From the NCBI GenBank assembly GCA_942159475.1, contig OW804097.1, positions 53,588,986-53,652,985 on the forward strand: DNA of 64,000 bases. The letters are read 5' to 3'. The DNA is from Sthenelais limicola. Its lineage: Eukaryota > Annelida > Polychaeta > Phyllodocida > Sigalionidae. This document shows positions 43,211 through 54,604 of this stretch, one piece after another. A program made the position numbers and the translations under genes. Numbering within the stretch: the first letter of the stretch is position 1; the number at the start of each line of letters is the position of its first letter. The notes beneath the pieces were generated by a model that was not told the origin of the DNA, did no database searches, and saw nothing but the letters and a program-made list of their open reading frames with translations.

Positions 43211-44520
43211 ATGGATCCAAATAACTCAAGTAATGAGCAAAAACTAACCAGATTTATATCTCTTAATATTAACGGCCTAAATAATGTAGAAAAGAGAAAA
43301 ATAATTTTGCAGCAATTTTCCGAAAACCCTGACGCCATCATAGGTATACAGGAAACTCACTCAATTAAAACGAAAGAAATAATATGGAATTCTCAATGGC
43401 CAGGCGGAATCTTTTACGCTCACAGGACTTCCGCATCCAGGGGCGTTCTACTCCTGGTTAGCAAAAATCTAATGCATAAAGTGGTTTGTTCTGGTTCAGA
43501 TACTGAAGGTAGATGGCAATATGTTATCATATTAGTTGAAGGGAAAAACATGTATTTTCAATGTTTATGCACCTACGGCTCATAAGCCAAAGGAACAAAC
43601 TGAATTGTTTAGATGCCTCGAAGAATGTATAGAGGAACTAGAATACGATCAGTTGGTAATGATGGGAGATTTTGATGCTGATGTTTCCTCCAAACCCTCA
43701 TCAACCGCTAGTAAAGAGTTACTTGATTATATTGACAAACGAGACCTATGTGATGTTGTAGATGCCAAAAATCCGGGGCTCCCCCCTTTACCTGGTCCAA
43801 ATTAGAGCAACGCTCGGGATTATATTATATACTGGTGTCAAATAACATGGTTAACAATGTAATCAAATGCGATACTGTAACTAACGCGCATACTGATCAT
43901 AGAGAAATCCACGCTGAAATACATATAGGTGGCACCCCACGGGGTAGAGGGTACTGGAAATTCAATTCTCAACTTATCCATGATGTTCCCTTTAATATAG
44001 AGGTTGAGAATTTGTGTAATGAATGCATTGATAGCCCACTAAACCCAAAACTCCGTTGGGAATTTCTCAAAATGAATGTAAGAGAACTAGCTATTAAGAC
44101 CTGTGCTCAGAAAACAAAATCTAAAAAGAGAATTCTTGAAAAACAAAAAGCTAGACTTGCGGTCTTGGATAAAAAAAGAAGATTAAATATATGCGAGGTA
44201 AATGAAAGAAACTTATTGTTACAAGAAATCCGCGAATTTGTAATTAAGAAAGCAGAAGGAGCCCTGGTTAGATCCAAGGCGAAATGTGTAGTCGAAGGTG
44301 AAAAACCTTCAAGATACTTCTGTGCTCTCGAAAAATATAAAGCGGAAAAAGAGCCATTAACATGTTAAATATAAACGGGGAATCATCCACCAACCCAAAA
44401 GAGATTCTAGAAGAAAGTAAAACCTTCTATGAAAATTTATATGCTGGAGAAGCCCTGGACGAGTCAGCGGCTGATGAGTTTGTCTCCAATGAGCATGCAG
44501 TAACCACCCGTTTGTGATGG
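43211..44520 (+). pseudogene. L1-type ORF2: APE endonuclease and following linker, truncated
   Basis: It starts at an ATG 50 bases after ORF1. The first frame has 'RFISLNINGLNNVEKRKIIL' and 'DAIIGIQETHSIKTKEI', the N-terminal strands and catalytic Glu of an L1/Tx1 apurinic-type endonuclease. After a frameshift near 43560 come 'CIFNVYAPTAHKPKEQTELF' and 'QLVMMGDFDAD', and then, near 43800-43920, a region with 'VTNAHTDHREIHAEI' (the His of the active site). The frame 43835-44368 is the Lys/Arg-rich linker, 'KAKCVVEGEKPSRYFCALEK', expected before the reverse transcriptase. The match ends near 44.5 kb, before any RT motif; a G15 tract and unrelated DNA follow. It belongs with the NADAR-bearing ORF1 by spacing and strand. 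Confidence 0.85.
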
Positions 44521-44553
44521 CTTTACCAGGGGCATCGCTGGCAATTTCCAAGT

Positions 44554-44568
44554 GGGGGGGGGGGGGGG
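44554..44568. repeat. G15 homopolymer
   Basis: Fifteen G residues, immediately after the point where the L1-type ORF2 is truncated. Confidence 0.95.
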
Positions 44569-45073
44569 ACATATTTTGGTATGATGGACCTCTTCCCCAA
44601 TATTTATGTATGTAGTGTATATCAACATGTATAAGTTTTCAATTTATACTTTATAGTAATTTACATTACATGCGCACAGTATAGATCAGGAGAAGACTGA
44701 GGGAAAGTCTATTGTTTTTAAATATAAGCTAAACGGCAAGGCATGAATTATAGGTATATGGTTAAACCTGTACAAATAGAAGAGGAAGTCAATAGTTATC
44801 ACATTCAAGTCCTTAAGAAACCATTTCTTTGGTAAAAAAAAGAAAGCATTTAGCTAATTTTAAACCACGTCTAAAAATAAGTTAAATGGAACTGTTATCT
44901 TATGTAACTGCTGACTTCCAATGGTGTCAGTTTCATTTTATTTAATTAACTATTTGTATACATCGAAGTTTATTATATTATAATATACCTATGCATCATC
45001 AAAAAGAAAGTACAGCAACCCTTAAATACTAATAATCATAGAAAATTATGAAACATATTGAAGGTGCTTTAGA

Positions 45074-45405
45074 ATGAATTTCACAAGGGAAGAATTGTTG
45101 ATCAAGGGAAAACTATCCCCACTGAAATACAGAACGCATATAGCCATGTTAAAAAATCTGTATAATAAAAAAGATAGCTATGACGAGCATATAGCGAATG
45201 GAGTAGTTCTGAGAAACAATCAGGGGTTGAGCTTTAAACTCTTCATACCAATGAGTGAAAAAGTAGACGATCATGTTTTTTCCAAGAATTGATAGTATGG
45301 AATAATTTGGACAGAAATATTAGAGATTGCGTGGATAAAAAGGAATTTGTAAGAACGATAAAGACATTGTATCAAGAGAAGTTTCTAACAGTGGGCGACC
45401 AAGTA
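45074..45405 (+). pseudogene. LINE ORF2 C-terminal fragment
   Basis: A 72-codon frame ('MNFTREELLIKGKLSPLKYR', 'TEHI'-like Leu/Asn/Lys-rich helix, 'LSFKLFIPMSEKVDDHVFSK') continues after a stop with 'IVWNNLDRNIRDCVDKKEFV' and 'IKTLYQEKF'. This is the Arg...Leu-x-x-(Leu/Pro)...Phe-x-x-Ser...Trp-Asn-x-Leu-(Pro/Asp)...Phe-x-x-x-(Ile/Leu)-Lys pattern at the end of CR1/L2/Jockey-type LINE ORF2. Only the last ~110 residues are present. Confidence 0.5.
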
Positions 45406-45896
45406 CGGGTATGAGTTTGTATGATAGGGGTTTGTTTGCCTCTAACGATTAATGTGTTAAAAAATGACTGTTTTTATTCATTTTAAATACATTTTCTTAT
45501 GCAACCAACAGTCCTTGTAAGGGCTTGGCCATTAGGGGACGTAACTGTCTATCTGAAAGATACTTGTGACATGTGTTGAGCTAAAAAGTCTGTGTCAGCA
45601 TTTTGATATGTAATTTGAATTAATTAATGTGAGAGAACAAATATGTGTAGTTAGTATTTATATGTTTGGTCTATATCTAGGAGTAATTTGTAGTTGTGAA
45701 TTAGATTTAATCTTATAATATACGACAGAAGGCAATGTAGTAATGTATCATGATTGTTTGATGTGCGTCTTTGATATATATGTAAAATTATGGCCGGAAT
45801 AGTAATAAAAAAATTAAAGAATTGTAAAGATGCAAGGGGAACCTCAGTTATTGTTTCAAACGAAGGTCGGTATATTTATCCTGCTGTAATTTAATG
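45406..45896. other. Unassigned AT-rich stretch
   Basis: I see no recognisable gene or repeat here. Confidence 0.4.
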
Positions 45897-46150
45897 TTAT
45901 TTCTCATTTGGTGTTGCAGTACCCATGTCTTTAGGTACCAAATGATAGCAAAAAGAGTTTAACTTATTCATATATTTAGTTTGATTATATGCCAAAATGT
46001 GTTTGTGTAGGTAAATGTCGCCGTTCAAGATCTGTGTACTGTAATTAGCCTCAGAAATTAAATAATAAACATGTTGATCGAGCAATTCCACCAGGTCTGA
46101 CAATTCTTGACGAAGGGCTGCCAAACCGCTTATTTCAATAAGCGAATGCT
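45897..46150 (-). pseudogene. Longest copy of the YYLISEANYSTQ coding segment
   Basis: The minus-strand frame 46124-45897 encodes 75 residues including 'LRQELSDLVELLDQHVYYLI', 'SEANYSTQILNGDIYLHKHI' and 'NKLNSFCYHLVPKDMG', ending in a stop. The middle part recurs at 10870-10935 and 12128-12190 on the plus strand, at the matching side of the left long-TIR arm, so the segment travels with that family. No known domain is recognised. A small hairpin (CGCTTATT-TC-AATAAGCG) lies just upstream at ~46128-46145. It could be an exon of the element's own gene; function unknown. Confidence 0.45.
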
Positions 46151-47754
46151 ATCACTGAAACACAGCGAACGCAGCGCCATAACTGTACAACGATTATTAG
46201 AGAGGGGCCCCTGGGTCTGCAAAAGCTTTCTCGCACTTATTTTCCTACAAACTTAGGCATCCAGTACAATGAATGGCCAGCCAAATAATACACCTAGACA
46301 TTAGTAGAGTCGATTTAACCGAAATGCACACAAGTAAATGACAACCTTCGTTCAACTTTCGTTAACGTTAGCGTGAATGGGGATTCCATATCGGCCAATC
46401 GATGCGGTGAAATTTGGGCTACATGACTGAAATGCATGGGAAATTATACGTAAGGCTTCTCATAGTGTATTGAGCAAGGTCAAGGCCGCGCGCACAGCCT
46501 CTCAGCCAATGATTATGCTTGCAAGCTGTCACGTGATCAGGAGACTAGAAATTAGGTCATACAGATTCGTACAATGGCTTCCATAACAAACGTAGGTACA
46601 GGAGCTTTCAGTGTTATTCTCAGGGATGTATTGCTGTCATATTCAAGGTAGAAACTCCGGGATTAGTACATTAAAAAGTAATAAAATATAGATTCTGCAG
46701 GTGCCTGATGGCGGGGCCATCAAGTCAACTGCAGACCTCGTCAAGCCAAACACCAGACAACCATTGCCTGTGTGTATAGCCCAGCCGGGTGCCTGGCTCA
46801 GCTGTTCATTACAAACGTGACGATTCCTTCAAGGAGGATGGCGATCCTTTATTATTAAATATAAAAACAACATTAGCCGTTCAGATCTGGTGAAATATAA
46901 CCCATTCCTTCCCCCGAAATAAATATAGCCTATAGTATAGGCCTTCCTTGCTGCGGTTAACTTTCTAGATTTTTTAGAATTGCTTCTATTGATTTATTCT
47001 TTTTCGTATATAAACTACACATATTGCTGATATTATAGACGAAATTGGGAATGTTAATGATGAATATTGTAGTCAGAGCAGCTTGATGGAGTCTGTGATT
47101 AGAACTCTGATGATAAGGGCACCGAAGATTGGTACATATTTGTACATTTAAATGAGGATTTAAATGAAAATTAAATAAAAAAAAACATGCACATAATATT
47201 TTAAACTATTTTATATTTTATTTTCCACACGTGACACTGACATTTAGACTTCCCAACATATTTTAACCTTTTTATTATACCAAAGAGCCATTCGAAACAA
47301 ATAAAATACAGATCATATAGTAGCTAGGGTCAAGGCGCAATGGTAAAATAAGTTTAAACTATGTTTGACTAAACATTTTTATTTATTTCCCGCATTTTAT
47401 TGGGTCTTCCCTAATTTTTCTTCATTTTTAAGGCCCTAAAATCCATTTTTAGACCCCCATGCATAAATTCTTAGGAAAATCTATGTAAATAGGGGATATT
47501 TCTGATGTATTTCGGGCGGGCGGATACGATAAAACTATTGAAAAATGTCTCCAATCGTTTTTTTCATTCAAATACGCAAAAGACGATTTTAGGGTAAAAT
47601 AACGACCAAATGAATGAAGTTTGCATCGATTATGTAGAATAAATGTTTTATAATTTAATAAATATGGTATAATGTGGTCATTTCTAGACAGAATATAAAT
47701 ACTTCCCTCCCTTGGAGGCGTTTTATAAACTACCTCGTGGAGAAAATCCGCCGC
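46151..47754. other. Unassigned stretch
   Basis: It holds a locally GC-richer patch (46330-46830) with no identifiable ORF, then AT-rich DNA. If the right arm belongs to a larger element, this is its interior. Confidence 0.35.
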
Positions 47755-47849
47755 GATAATTAGTTATATCATTATACACAAAGAACATAATATGTATGGA
47801 AATATATTAAAACCTATATTCGGTATATCTAATTAAAGAAACATTAAGG

Positions 47850-48385
47850 TAAATGTGTTGATGTGATTATTGGAATATTATACTATAGTAGCTATAGGTT
47901 GCTCTTTTTTGTAATAACTTGTTATGATACGAGTTCATAGATTACCAACAATGGCATGTGCCTCAATGCAACGTAAAGATATATGTAACAGGTATGATTA
48001 TTAATGGTTATTCTGTAAGAGCACGGCGTCGGTTTTTTCTGTATAATACTAGTTTTTTAACCCACTCCGTCCTCTCAATACATATTAAGATGGTATGTGA
48101 CATGAGCTGGATAATTGTTTTTAATCACTGGATGCTTAGGCTATTTTATATTGATTAATTTAGTGTGTAATGAAAAATATTCGCGAAAAACTTAAAACTT
48201 TTTGTACATGTTAACATGATAATGTCAATGTAATCATAATAGTACAGTTAAAAACAGAGCGAATGTATAAGATCAAACTCTTTTTCTATTGTTTAAATCA
48301 GGCTGTCCTGAGAAAATTCATGCTTGTATACGTATGGAAATGTAATAGACCTGAATAAAATATTTTCTAAATCAAATCAAATAAG
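47850..48385 (+). mobile_element. Short LINE/SINE-like insertion with (ATCAA)n tail in the right arm
   Basis: This segment is absent from the left arm. Its plus-strand 3' end reads CCTGAATAAAATATTTTC then TAAATCAAATCAAAT, a polyadenylation-like signal followed by pentamer repeats, typical of a retroposed 3' end. No reading frame in it has a known domain. Confidence 0.55.
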
Positions 48386-48763
48386 TATGCTACAACGTGG
48401 TGTAATACACTGTACGATTGGGAGACTTTTGAAGTCGAAATAGTCAAAATAATCACCCCAAAATACCAACAACTAATTATAATGAATAATAGAAATGATG
48501 AAAATAAATGTACAAATTAACTCCAAATAACACTATTCACCAAAACCATACTAAATAATAAATAATTGAAAAAATGCGGAAAAATGCCTTAAAAAGTACT
48601 TAAATAACATATAATCGACACAAATATTGACTATATTGAGGTGGAATTGAAGTAAAACATCGATGCAAATGTTATTGGGGTGTTTCCCAATCATAACCAA
48701 CATCGATATGGCCATACAAGTTGAAAAAAAAAAAATTTTTGTTTGCAGGGGTGACCGATTGTC

Positions 48764-48815
48764 GGTACCCCTCCCGACAAAGTTTGAATCTTCAAACTTT
48801 GTCGGGAGGGGTACC
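48764..48815. repeat. Perfect 25-bp inverted repeat with 2-base centre
   Basis: 48764-48788 (GGTACCCCTCCCGACAAAGT and on) is the exact reverse complement of 48791-48815, with TC between. In the left arm the corresponding site is reduced to CGGTGACCCCTCCCAACAA and a T/A-rich remnant. Confidence 0.97.
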
Positions 48816-48819
48816 GCGA

Positions 48820-48960
48820 GGGGTCACCGATGAACGTCACCGACAAAATGCACCAGGTGACCGATTGTCGGTCCCCGGTATCCACTTGTGCGATTGTCGG
48901 TGACCCCCTGTGACCGATTGTCGGTGACCGCTAGGTGACCGATTATCGTGCAAGTGGATA
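48820..48960 (-). repeat. Subterminal array of interrupted palindromes in the right arm
   Basis: GTGACCGATTGTCGGT and its relatives occur four to five times, with an inverted terminal motif (GGTATCCACTTGTGCG) in the middle. Same arrangement as 8490-8625. Confidence 0.8.
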
Positions 48961-49011
48961 TCGCGCTTTACTTATGAAACGCGGCCCTGGTTTGACTGCG
49001 TTTTGGGTGGT

Positions 49012-49440
49012 TTGGAGAAATAGACCTCGGGTTTATTAGCCCAAGTCGCCATTCCAGAGTCTGTATATGTGATAATATTATTAATATGATTATTGAGAGA
49101 TGGGAAGCACCCAGGAGAATATGTACAGCTGACCAATCGGCATCAGCAACTATATCTCCATATAGTGATGGACCCTGGAGACGGTGCGTCATCACCGTTC
49201 CACCTGACATCGAAGGCCCAACGGCCACACTCCCCCGTCGAGAGAAGTCGCACTTGAAATTTTTTTCCTTGAATGTATACATATTGTATTTATCATATTT
49301 ATTGTCTATTTCTTCTTTTAATACATACCAGTATATATATGCTTATTATGTCCATGTGTATGGAGAAATAAACCTCGGGTTTATTAGCCCAAATCGCCAT
49401 TCCAGAGTCGCGAGATGGGAAGCACGCCAGGAGAATATAG
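49012..49440 (+). repeat. Pair of ~85-115 bp direct repeats, ~350-bp spacing
   Basis: GAGAAATARACCTCGGGTTT, ATTAGCCCAARTCGCCATTC and CAGAGTC...GATGGGAAGCACNCCAGGAG occur at 49014-49128 and at 49360-49436. The first copy has an extra ~35-bp AT-rich piece. The function is unknown. Confidence 0.8.
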
Positions 49441-50296
49441 AGAGGAGATACTTTTCTCTATCGATTCTCTCTCTAATATTTCATGAAATACATGTACAGC
49501 ATGTTATTATTTCCCATGTCAACATAGTTATTGTGAAAGATAATTTCATCCGCGAATTCTAACTCTCTTTCATTGTAAGAATACAACATGGATATGGCTT
49601 CCTATATAATATATGTATACGTAGTTTCCCACCGCACAAATTGTGCAATATAAGGCCCACGTACGTCACCCAGCACTCTCCAAGTTTAGCAAATCATTTC
49701 TGTAGAATATGTTCATAGGTGTTGCATCAGTGATGCCAAGAAATACACCAATAACTCTGAACAAACAGCATCATCGGATAACAACGAAGCCATTCAAATA
49801 TTACCCAACCCACAACACAGGTTGTCCCCAGCTCAATGCTCGTATTCATCCCTCTGTAAATATGATAGATAGACTCACCCCTACCTCTGTTATAACTCAC
49901 TGTCCCCATTTATGCATTTGCATGAGAATGCTTGCATACGCAATTCTATTTGTACAGAGCATTGACAAGAAACATATGCAGACCCAGGAGCCAGGGCTTC
50001 ACCTGAAATTTGATCAACGGCCGTGGCCTGAGAGCCCAACCTGATATTACATAACTAACACATTAGATATATTTGCCCATTGTTGTGGGGCCTAGATAAG
50101 GCCAGGGTCAAATGCATCTGTCATTCTGCACCCTTGATCATTTCTTCGCATTGATTTTGGGTTTCCCTTGCAGTAAAGACCGAGATACATGTATCGTGTA
50201 GAGGAAAAAGGATGAAGAGGGCAAATACCTGGTAGAGAAATACATCTATATGCCATTTTGTTCCGTGGCAACAGCAAGATGACACAGACCAATACT
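49441..50296. other. Unassigned stretch
   Basis: No feature is recognised. The 111-codon frame at 49709-50044 has no signature. Confidence 0.35.
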
Positions 50297-50297
50297 C

Positions 50298-50331
50298 TTG
50301 TTTGTTTGTTTGTTTGTTTGTTTGTTTGTTA
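50298..50331. repeat. (TTTG)n microsatellite
   Basis: About eight tandem TTTG units. Confidence 0.95.
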
Positions 50332-50524
50332 GACTTTTATTCATCAGTGGATGCATCAGCCAGTCTACTCCTTACAATATTGGAGATTTACACGCCGTGC
50401 TGAATTTATCATTAACTCTTAAAGGTGCATCTGTAAGCCTAGATAAAATATAGATTCTAAATCCACTTTACAATTCAATCACTCGAAATGTTCTATCTGT
50501 TGGCATTTGTTTTTTTATGCTATC

Positions 50525-50600
50525 AAATTGAATTGAATTGAATTGAAAAACTTTTTTATTCATCACTTCTTTGGTAGATAAGGTGATGAAACCCTATCAT
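50525..50600 (-). repeat. LINE-like 3' tail, (AATTG)n
   Basis: Four tandem AATTG units, then AAAAACTTTTTTATTCATCA. Similar in form to the 24381-24440 tail. Confidence 0.4.
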
Positions 50601-51444
50601 GTCAAGGGCAAGAAGGATCGACTACAATGTCTGTACGTGTCTGGCTTCTGGGATATGTTCGACCAGGCACGCTTTTCACTTTCTTTGAATTTCTATAATT
50701 CTTGTGAAACAATCGGGAACTCTATTAGCTTTACAATATTCTAACTCTGACGTAGGTTGAATAGAAATAAGTTAAGTAGATAAATCATTTGTGGTATGTG
50801 ACAATGGAATGAATAGAATGCAGAGAACATGTTGTAAATATTCGTATTCAGTGATGTCGATGAACTCCCTTTATTTCTTCATTAACAAAATAGTATCCAC
50901 GATACAAATAACATACACGTATGTGTATTCTGTTTCAACAGTATCTCAATTCGACACCATTTTAAAAAAAATTGTATATGAAAGGGAAATACGATGGGGA
51001 AAAGGTAGAAGGATATTGTAAATTGTAGAAGATGAGTGGCAAAAGAGTATTGAGTCTACATAAATTCTTCCACACATTAAAAAGAATATACATATATCAT
51101 TATATAATTTTGTCATATTATGTATCATCTATATTAGGTTCACTCGAGAATATTGTCATTTTGATGAGATATTTAACTGGATGAAAGTTAATGCTGTTGG
51201 ATACTGATTATGAATAGGATAAGAATATTCAATCTATAGCGATGAAATTAGTCCATTATTTTCACAATGATAATTGTAATAACGGTCAACAGCAGGCTTA
51301 ATTCATCTTCCCAAAGTTAATTATGGCTAAATTGCCAATTGGCACGTGGAAATCCGCATCTCCTTCACGTGAGCTAACTATAGCATCATAAATGACCATC
51401 TATCCTGCACATCTGATCAACGCTCCTTTTCACATAACTTAAGT

Positions 51445-51699
51445 GTGGTCTCCACTGGCTGCGATAAGCTCTGCGGTAAGCCTTGCGATGGTCTGTGCTG
51501 GTTCTGTTGGTGGTGAGGATTGACGAGGTCCTTGCCAACATGTATGCAATGTGCATACATGTGCTTGTTAATGGTTAACTACCCTGAGGAGATTTTCGAT
51601 TGGTCAGTGATAATATGTAGGCATGAACATGCCACTCCTCACCAACACAGCACCATCGCAAGGCTTACCGCAGAGCTTACTGCAGCCAGTGGAGACCAC
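51445..51699. mobile_element. MITE with ~75-bp terminal inverted repeats
   Basis: The left arm from 51445 (GTGGTCTCCACTGGCTGC, then GATAAGCTCTGCGGTAAGCC) matches the reverse complement of the right arm ending at 51699, with small indels. Flanking TTA on both sides, when the TIR is read as (A/G)GTGGTCTCC, could be a 3-bp target duplication as in PIF/Harbinger MITEs. Its interior, 51535-51630, recurs alone at 53031-53112. Confidence 0.8.
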
Positions 51700-53030
51700 C
51701 CTTAGACAAGAAACATAATCAGAATTAAACCACATACTATCGTTTAATTGAAATTGAGCTAACTGACATGTGAGATTTGCATTTCATGAATACCAGTAAT
51801 TTTTCCCAATGTACGTTGCATTCTATTCATTCCAGAAGATATTCGTAAGCATGATTCGTAAATCAAAATAATGACATAGGAGTCATTACAAACTGATGAT
51901 GTTTTAGCCGCATGTTGCTTGCAATGAAGTTGCTGGAACTTATAGCTGTATCAATAATGATTTGATACATGAATTAAGTTGTATTATGGAGTGTAATGAA
52001 ATTGTGCTTACGCTAGCAGTTGCAACATCGGAGCACATGCAGCTGGATAGAGTCCGGTAACAATAAATGAAAGTATTGGTTTAATGTATTCTTCTGCTTG
52101 ATAGGACTATTATTTACAAGTCATTTTCTTTTATTCCGATTTCAATTTCCGATGAATATGTTCCGCTGACAGGAAACGCAATATAAGTTTGCTGAGAAAT
52201 AGGAGCAAGGAAAAGCAAAATTAATATCTATAGGTTTCTTACGCTGATTAAAACTATAACATCGCAACTTCTCTCTGTCTGGACAAATTGTGTTTCTTAA
52301 TCTCCATTATATTCTTGTGTTTCTTTAAAGGATCAACCATGGGCCCGACAACAAGCATATATATTATATATCCTTCATTTCAAATCCAATGCATGCGTCT
52401 GGTACATTGTAAAACTTAGGAATAGGACATTCAATAGGCCAATTGTCGCAATAGGATATGCTTTGTGTCTAGGTATAGAATGGCAAGAGGCAAGAGGTAT
52501 CACGTGTCTACCATTCTCCTTTCCGCCCCTATGCACATGTGGACACTATGGACTGACAATCGGAAGGAAGGAACTATATGGTGATCAGATTCACTACAGC
52601 AAAATATAATAAGGTAATAAACGAAATCCAAGCCCTGTCCAATATTTCGCTGATGTGAGGTCACTCCAGCTGTCAATGCTATCATCTGCTCCATCCACTC
52701 ATATTTTTTAGCGATGGATCGACGATGTGGAGGCGGGGCTGATGTATGTACGGAGAATGCTACATGTGTGCCTTTTCCTATATATAAATGAATATAGAGA
52801 GAATGGAACAAGGTGCTATAGTAATTGAATATTTATTGGAACCAATATATATTCAATTACTAATATCAAGGTCCAGTCACTATTTACCATGCATATGCCC
52901 CTAGCATAGAAGAATATTGAAATATAAAACTTTGTTTGGGGTTTTGGATCGTCATATATCTAAAATTGACTAAAAGCTAAAATTCGATTTTTTTTTATTG
53001 CAGCCCCTTTATCGCACCTCTCAAGTGGAA
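51700..53030. other. Unassigned stretch
   Basis: I see no recognisable gene or repeat here. Confidence 0.4.
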
Positions 53031-53112
53031 TGTGCATGCAATGTGCATACATGTGCTTGTTAATGGTTATCTACCCTGAGGAGATTTTCGATTGGTCAGT
53101 AATAATATGGTG
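53031..53112 (+). repeat. Second copy of the MITE interior
   Basis: GCAATGTGCATACATGTGCT through GATTTTCGATTGGTCAGTRA matches 51544-51615 almost exactly, but the GTGGTCTCC arms are missing. Confidence 0.85.
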
Positions 53113-53220
53113 ATAACTTTCCGTATTGAGTTGCTCTCTTTGCTCCTCTATATATTTTATTCGCTGAGGCACTGATATTTACATTTTGTATAATATAGTT
53201 GGAATTTCTTTTCTTTAGTA

Positions 53221-53252
53221 TTTTCTTTCTTTCTTTCTTTGTGTGTGTGTTT
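53221..53252. repeat. (TTTC)n(TG)n compound microsatellite
   Basis: Four TTTC units followed by a short TG run. Confidence 0.9.
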
Positions 53253-53354
53253 TGCTCTCTTCGTAGATTTAGCATTTGGCTTAGAACTTAATATCGGAAA
53301 ACTAGATCTTAATTTCCTTCTATGATTTAACAGCAGCAGATCGGCACCACTTGT

Positions 53355-53900
53355 ATGTTCTTTTTGCTACCAACAAGTAAGGAAAGTACCTCCATATTCC
53401 CCCAGCCCCCTCCTCTCTCTCTCCCTCTCTCTGAATTCACCATCACCGCATCCCACCATTATCTCCGCATTGTGTGCCAATCTAGCGAGTGCCTTGGCCT
53501 CTTGTCCAGAATGGGACGAGTGCCGGAAGGACATGGAAGCCTTTCGCCCGGGAACTCGTCGCCCCGCTGATGGACAGTGAGTGGTCGCCCCTGGGCCAAC
53601 GAGGGACATTTTAAGTCTGGCCTTGCACCCTGTTCATCCTCGAGGGCCCTTGCATTATTGGAGCGCTGACGAGGCCCATGGCTGATAATCACATCCCTCC
53701 AGGCCGTCCTCTTGACAACATGTCGCTTCCTTTGTGATAGCGGTGTCTTGATAGCCACGTCAACATAATTCATTTATGTAGCTGCCTGTTTGGTGGTAAA
53801 AAGTTCTACCTGCGGCGACGGCGGATGGAGGTGGATCAGGATGGAGGTGGAGGATCAGTGCCAGACGATTATTGGGTGAGTGGTGGAGAAGAGATTATTG
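53355..53900. other. GC-richer patch with open frames on the minus strand
   Basis: Locally GC-rich compared with both flanks. The minus-strand frame 53773-53459 is open for 104 codons but shows no domain. A GGGTGAGT at about 53874 (+) could be a splice donor. This is one of the few places a host exon could lie, but I cannot support a gene call. Confidence 0.25.
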
Positions 53901-54600
53901 TTTTAAACTAATGTTAGTGTGCATGTATAATTTATAGTTTATTCACCATATGTTCTCTGATCTCAGAGATTAGTTTTTGTCAAGAATTTAATGCCTGATA
54001 TATTCTCTGGTGATCTTGCATCAACCCATATAAATATATTTTTAGAAAAAATGTATTTGTGTTCAGTCTTGGGTAAATCTAATATTCCCGTGATACACAA
54101 TCAAAAATACGATTACAGATTTTCGTTTATCAATATATCAATAATTATATACTTCTGAAAGTTTAACATTTCTAACCATTTAAGATTATACATTTCAGTT
54201 GGACTTATATACATGCATAAAAAGTCGGATCCATTTTTGTAGAAGATCCTGATTTATTATACATAGTTGTTAAAAATTGCCATACACACAGTTGTTGGAC
54301 AAAAACTTTTTTTGATCTTTTCCCCTTCAATATGAGAATAAAAGCATCTAAAATTACACATGAGTATAAGAGAAGTTTGTGTTTTTAGTCATTTTTCAAG
54401 GCAGTTTTGACATCAGCTAAGCCTGTGAGATATGATACTCTGTCATATTATATGAGCAGGGCATAATAGGTGTACATATCTCTTAAATTACAGAATCATA
54501 TTCATCTACAAGCTATTTATACCGAAGTAGGTTAGGTCCCTCGTTGACCTCCCTAGTACAATAGCGATCAGCACAAAAAGGACAATGGTAAATTGCAAGA
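53901..54600. other. Unassigned AT-rich stretch
   Basis: It may include the 3' untranslated region of the LINE fragment that follows on the minus strand. Confidence 0.35.
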
Positions 54601-54604
54601 CATA

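Larger units (their letters stand above)
47755..48968 (-). mobile_element. Right arm of the long terminal-inverted-repeat element
   Basis: Reading on the minus strand from 48968 (AAGCGCGATATCCACTTGCA) inward, the order matches the left arm at 8470: short-repeat array, a block with CATCGATATGGCCATACAAG (plus strand), GTGTTTCCCAATCATAACC, the TTTTGGTGAATA block and a final block with GATATACCGAATATAGG. It lacks the gag-like insertion of the left arm and instead carries a ~0.53 kb insertion with a LINE-like tail (47850-48385). Confidence 0.75.

Noticed and set aside
8470..48968. Polinton/Maverick-type giant element
   Set aside because: No integrase, protein-primed polymerase, ATPase or capsid gene is seen between the arms, and the termini do not look like Polinton ends.
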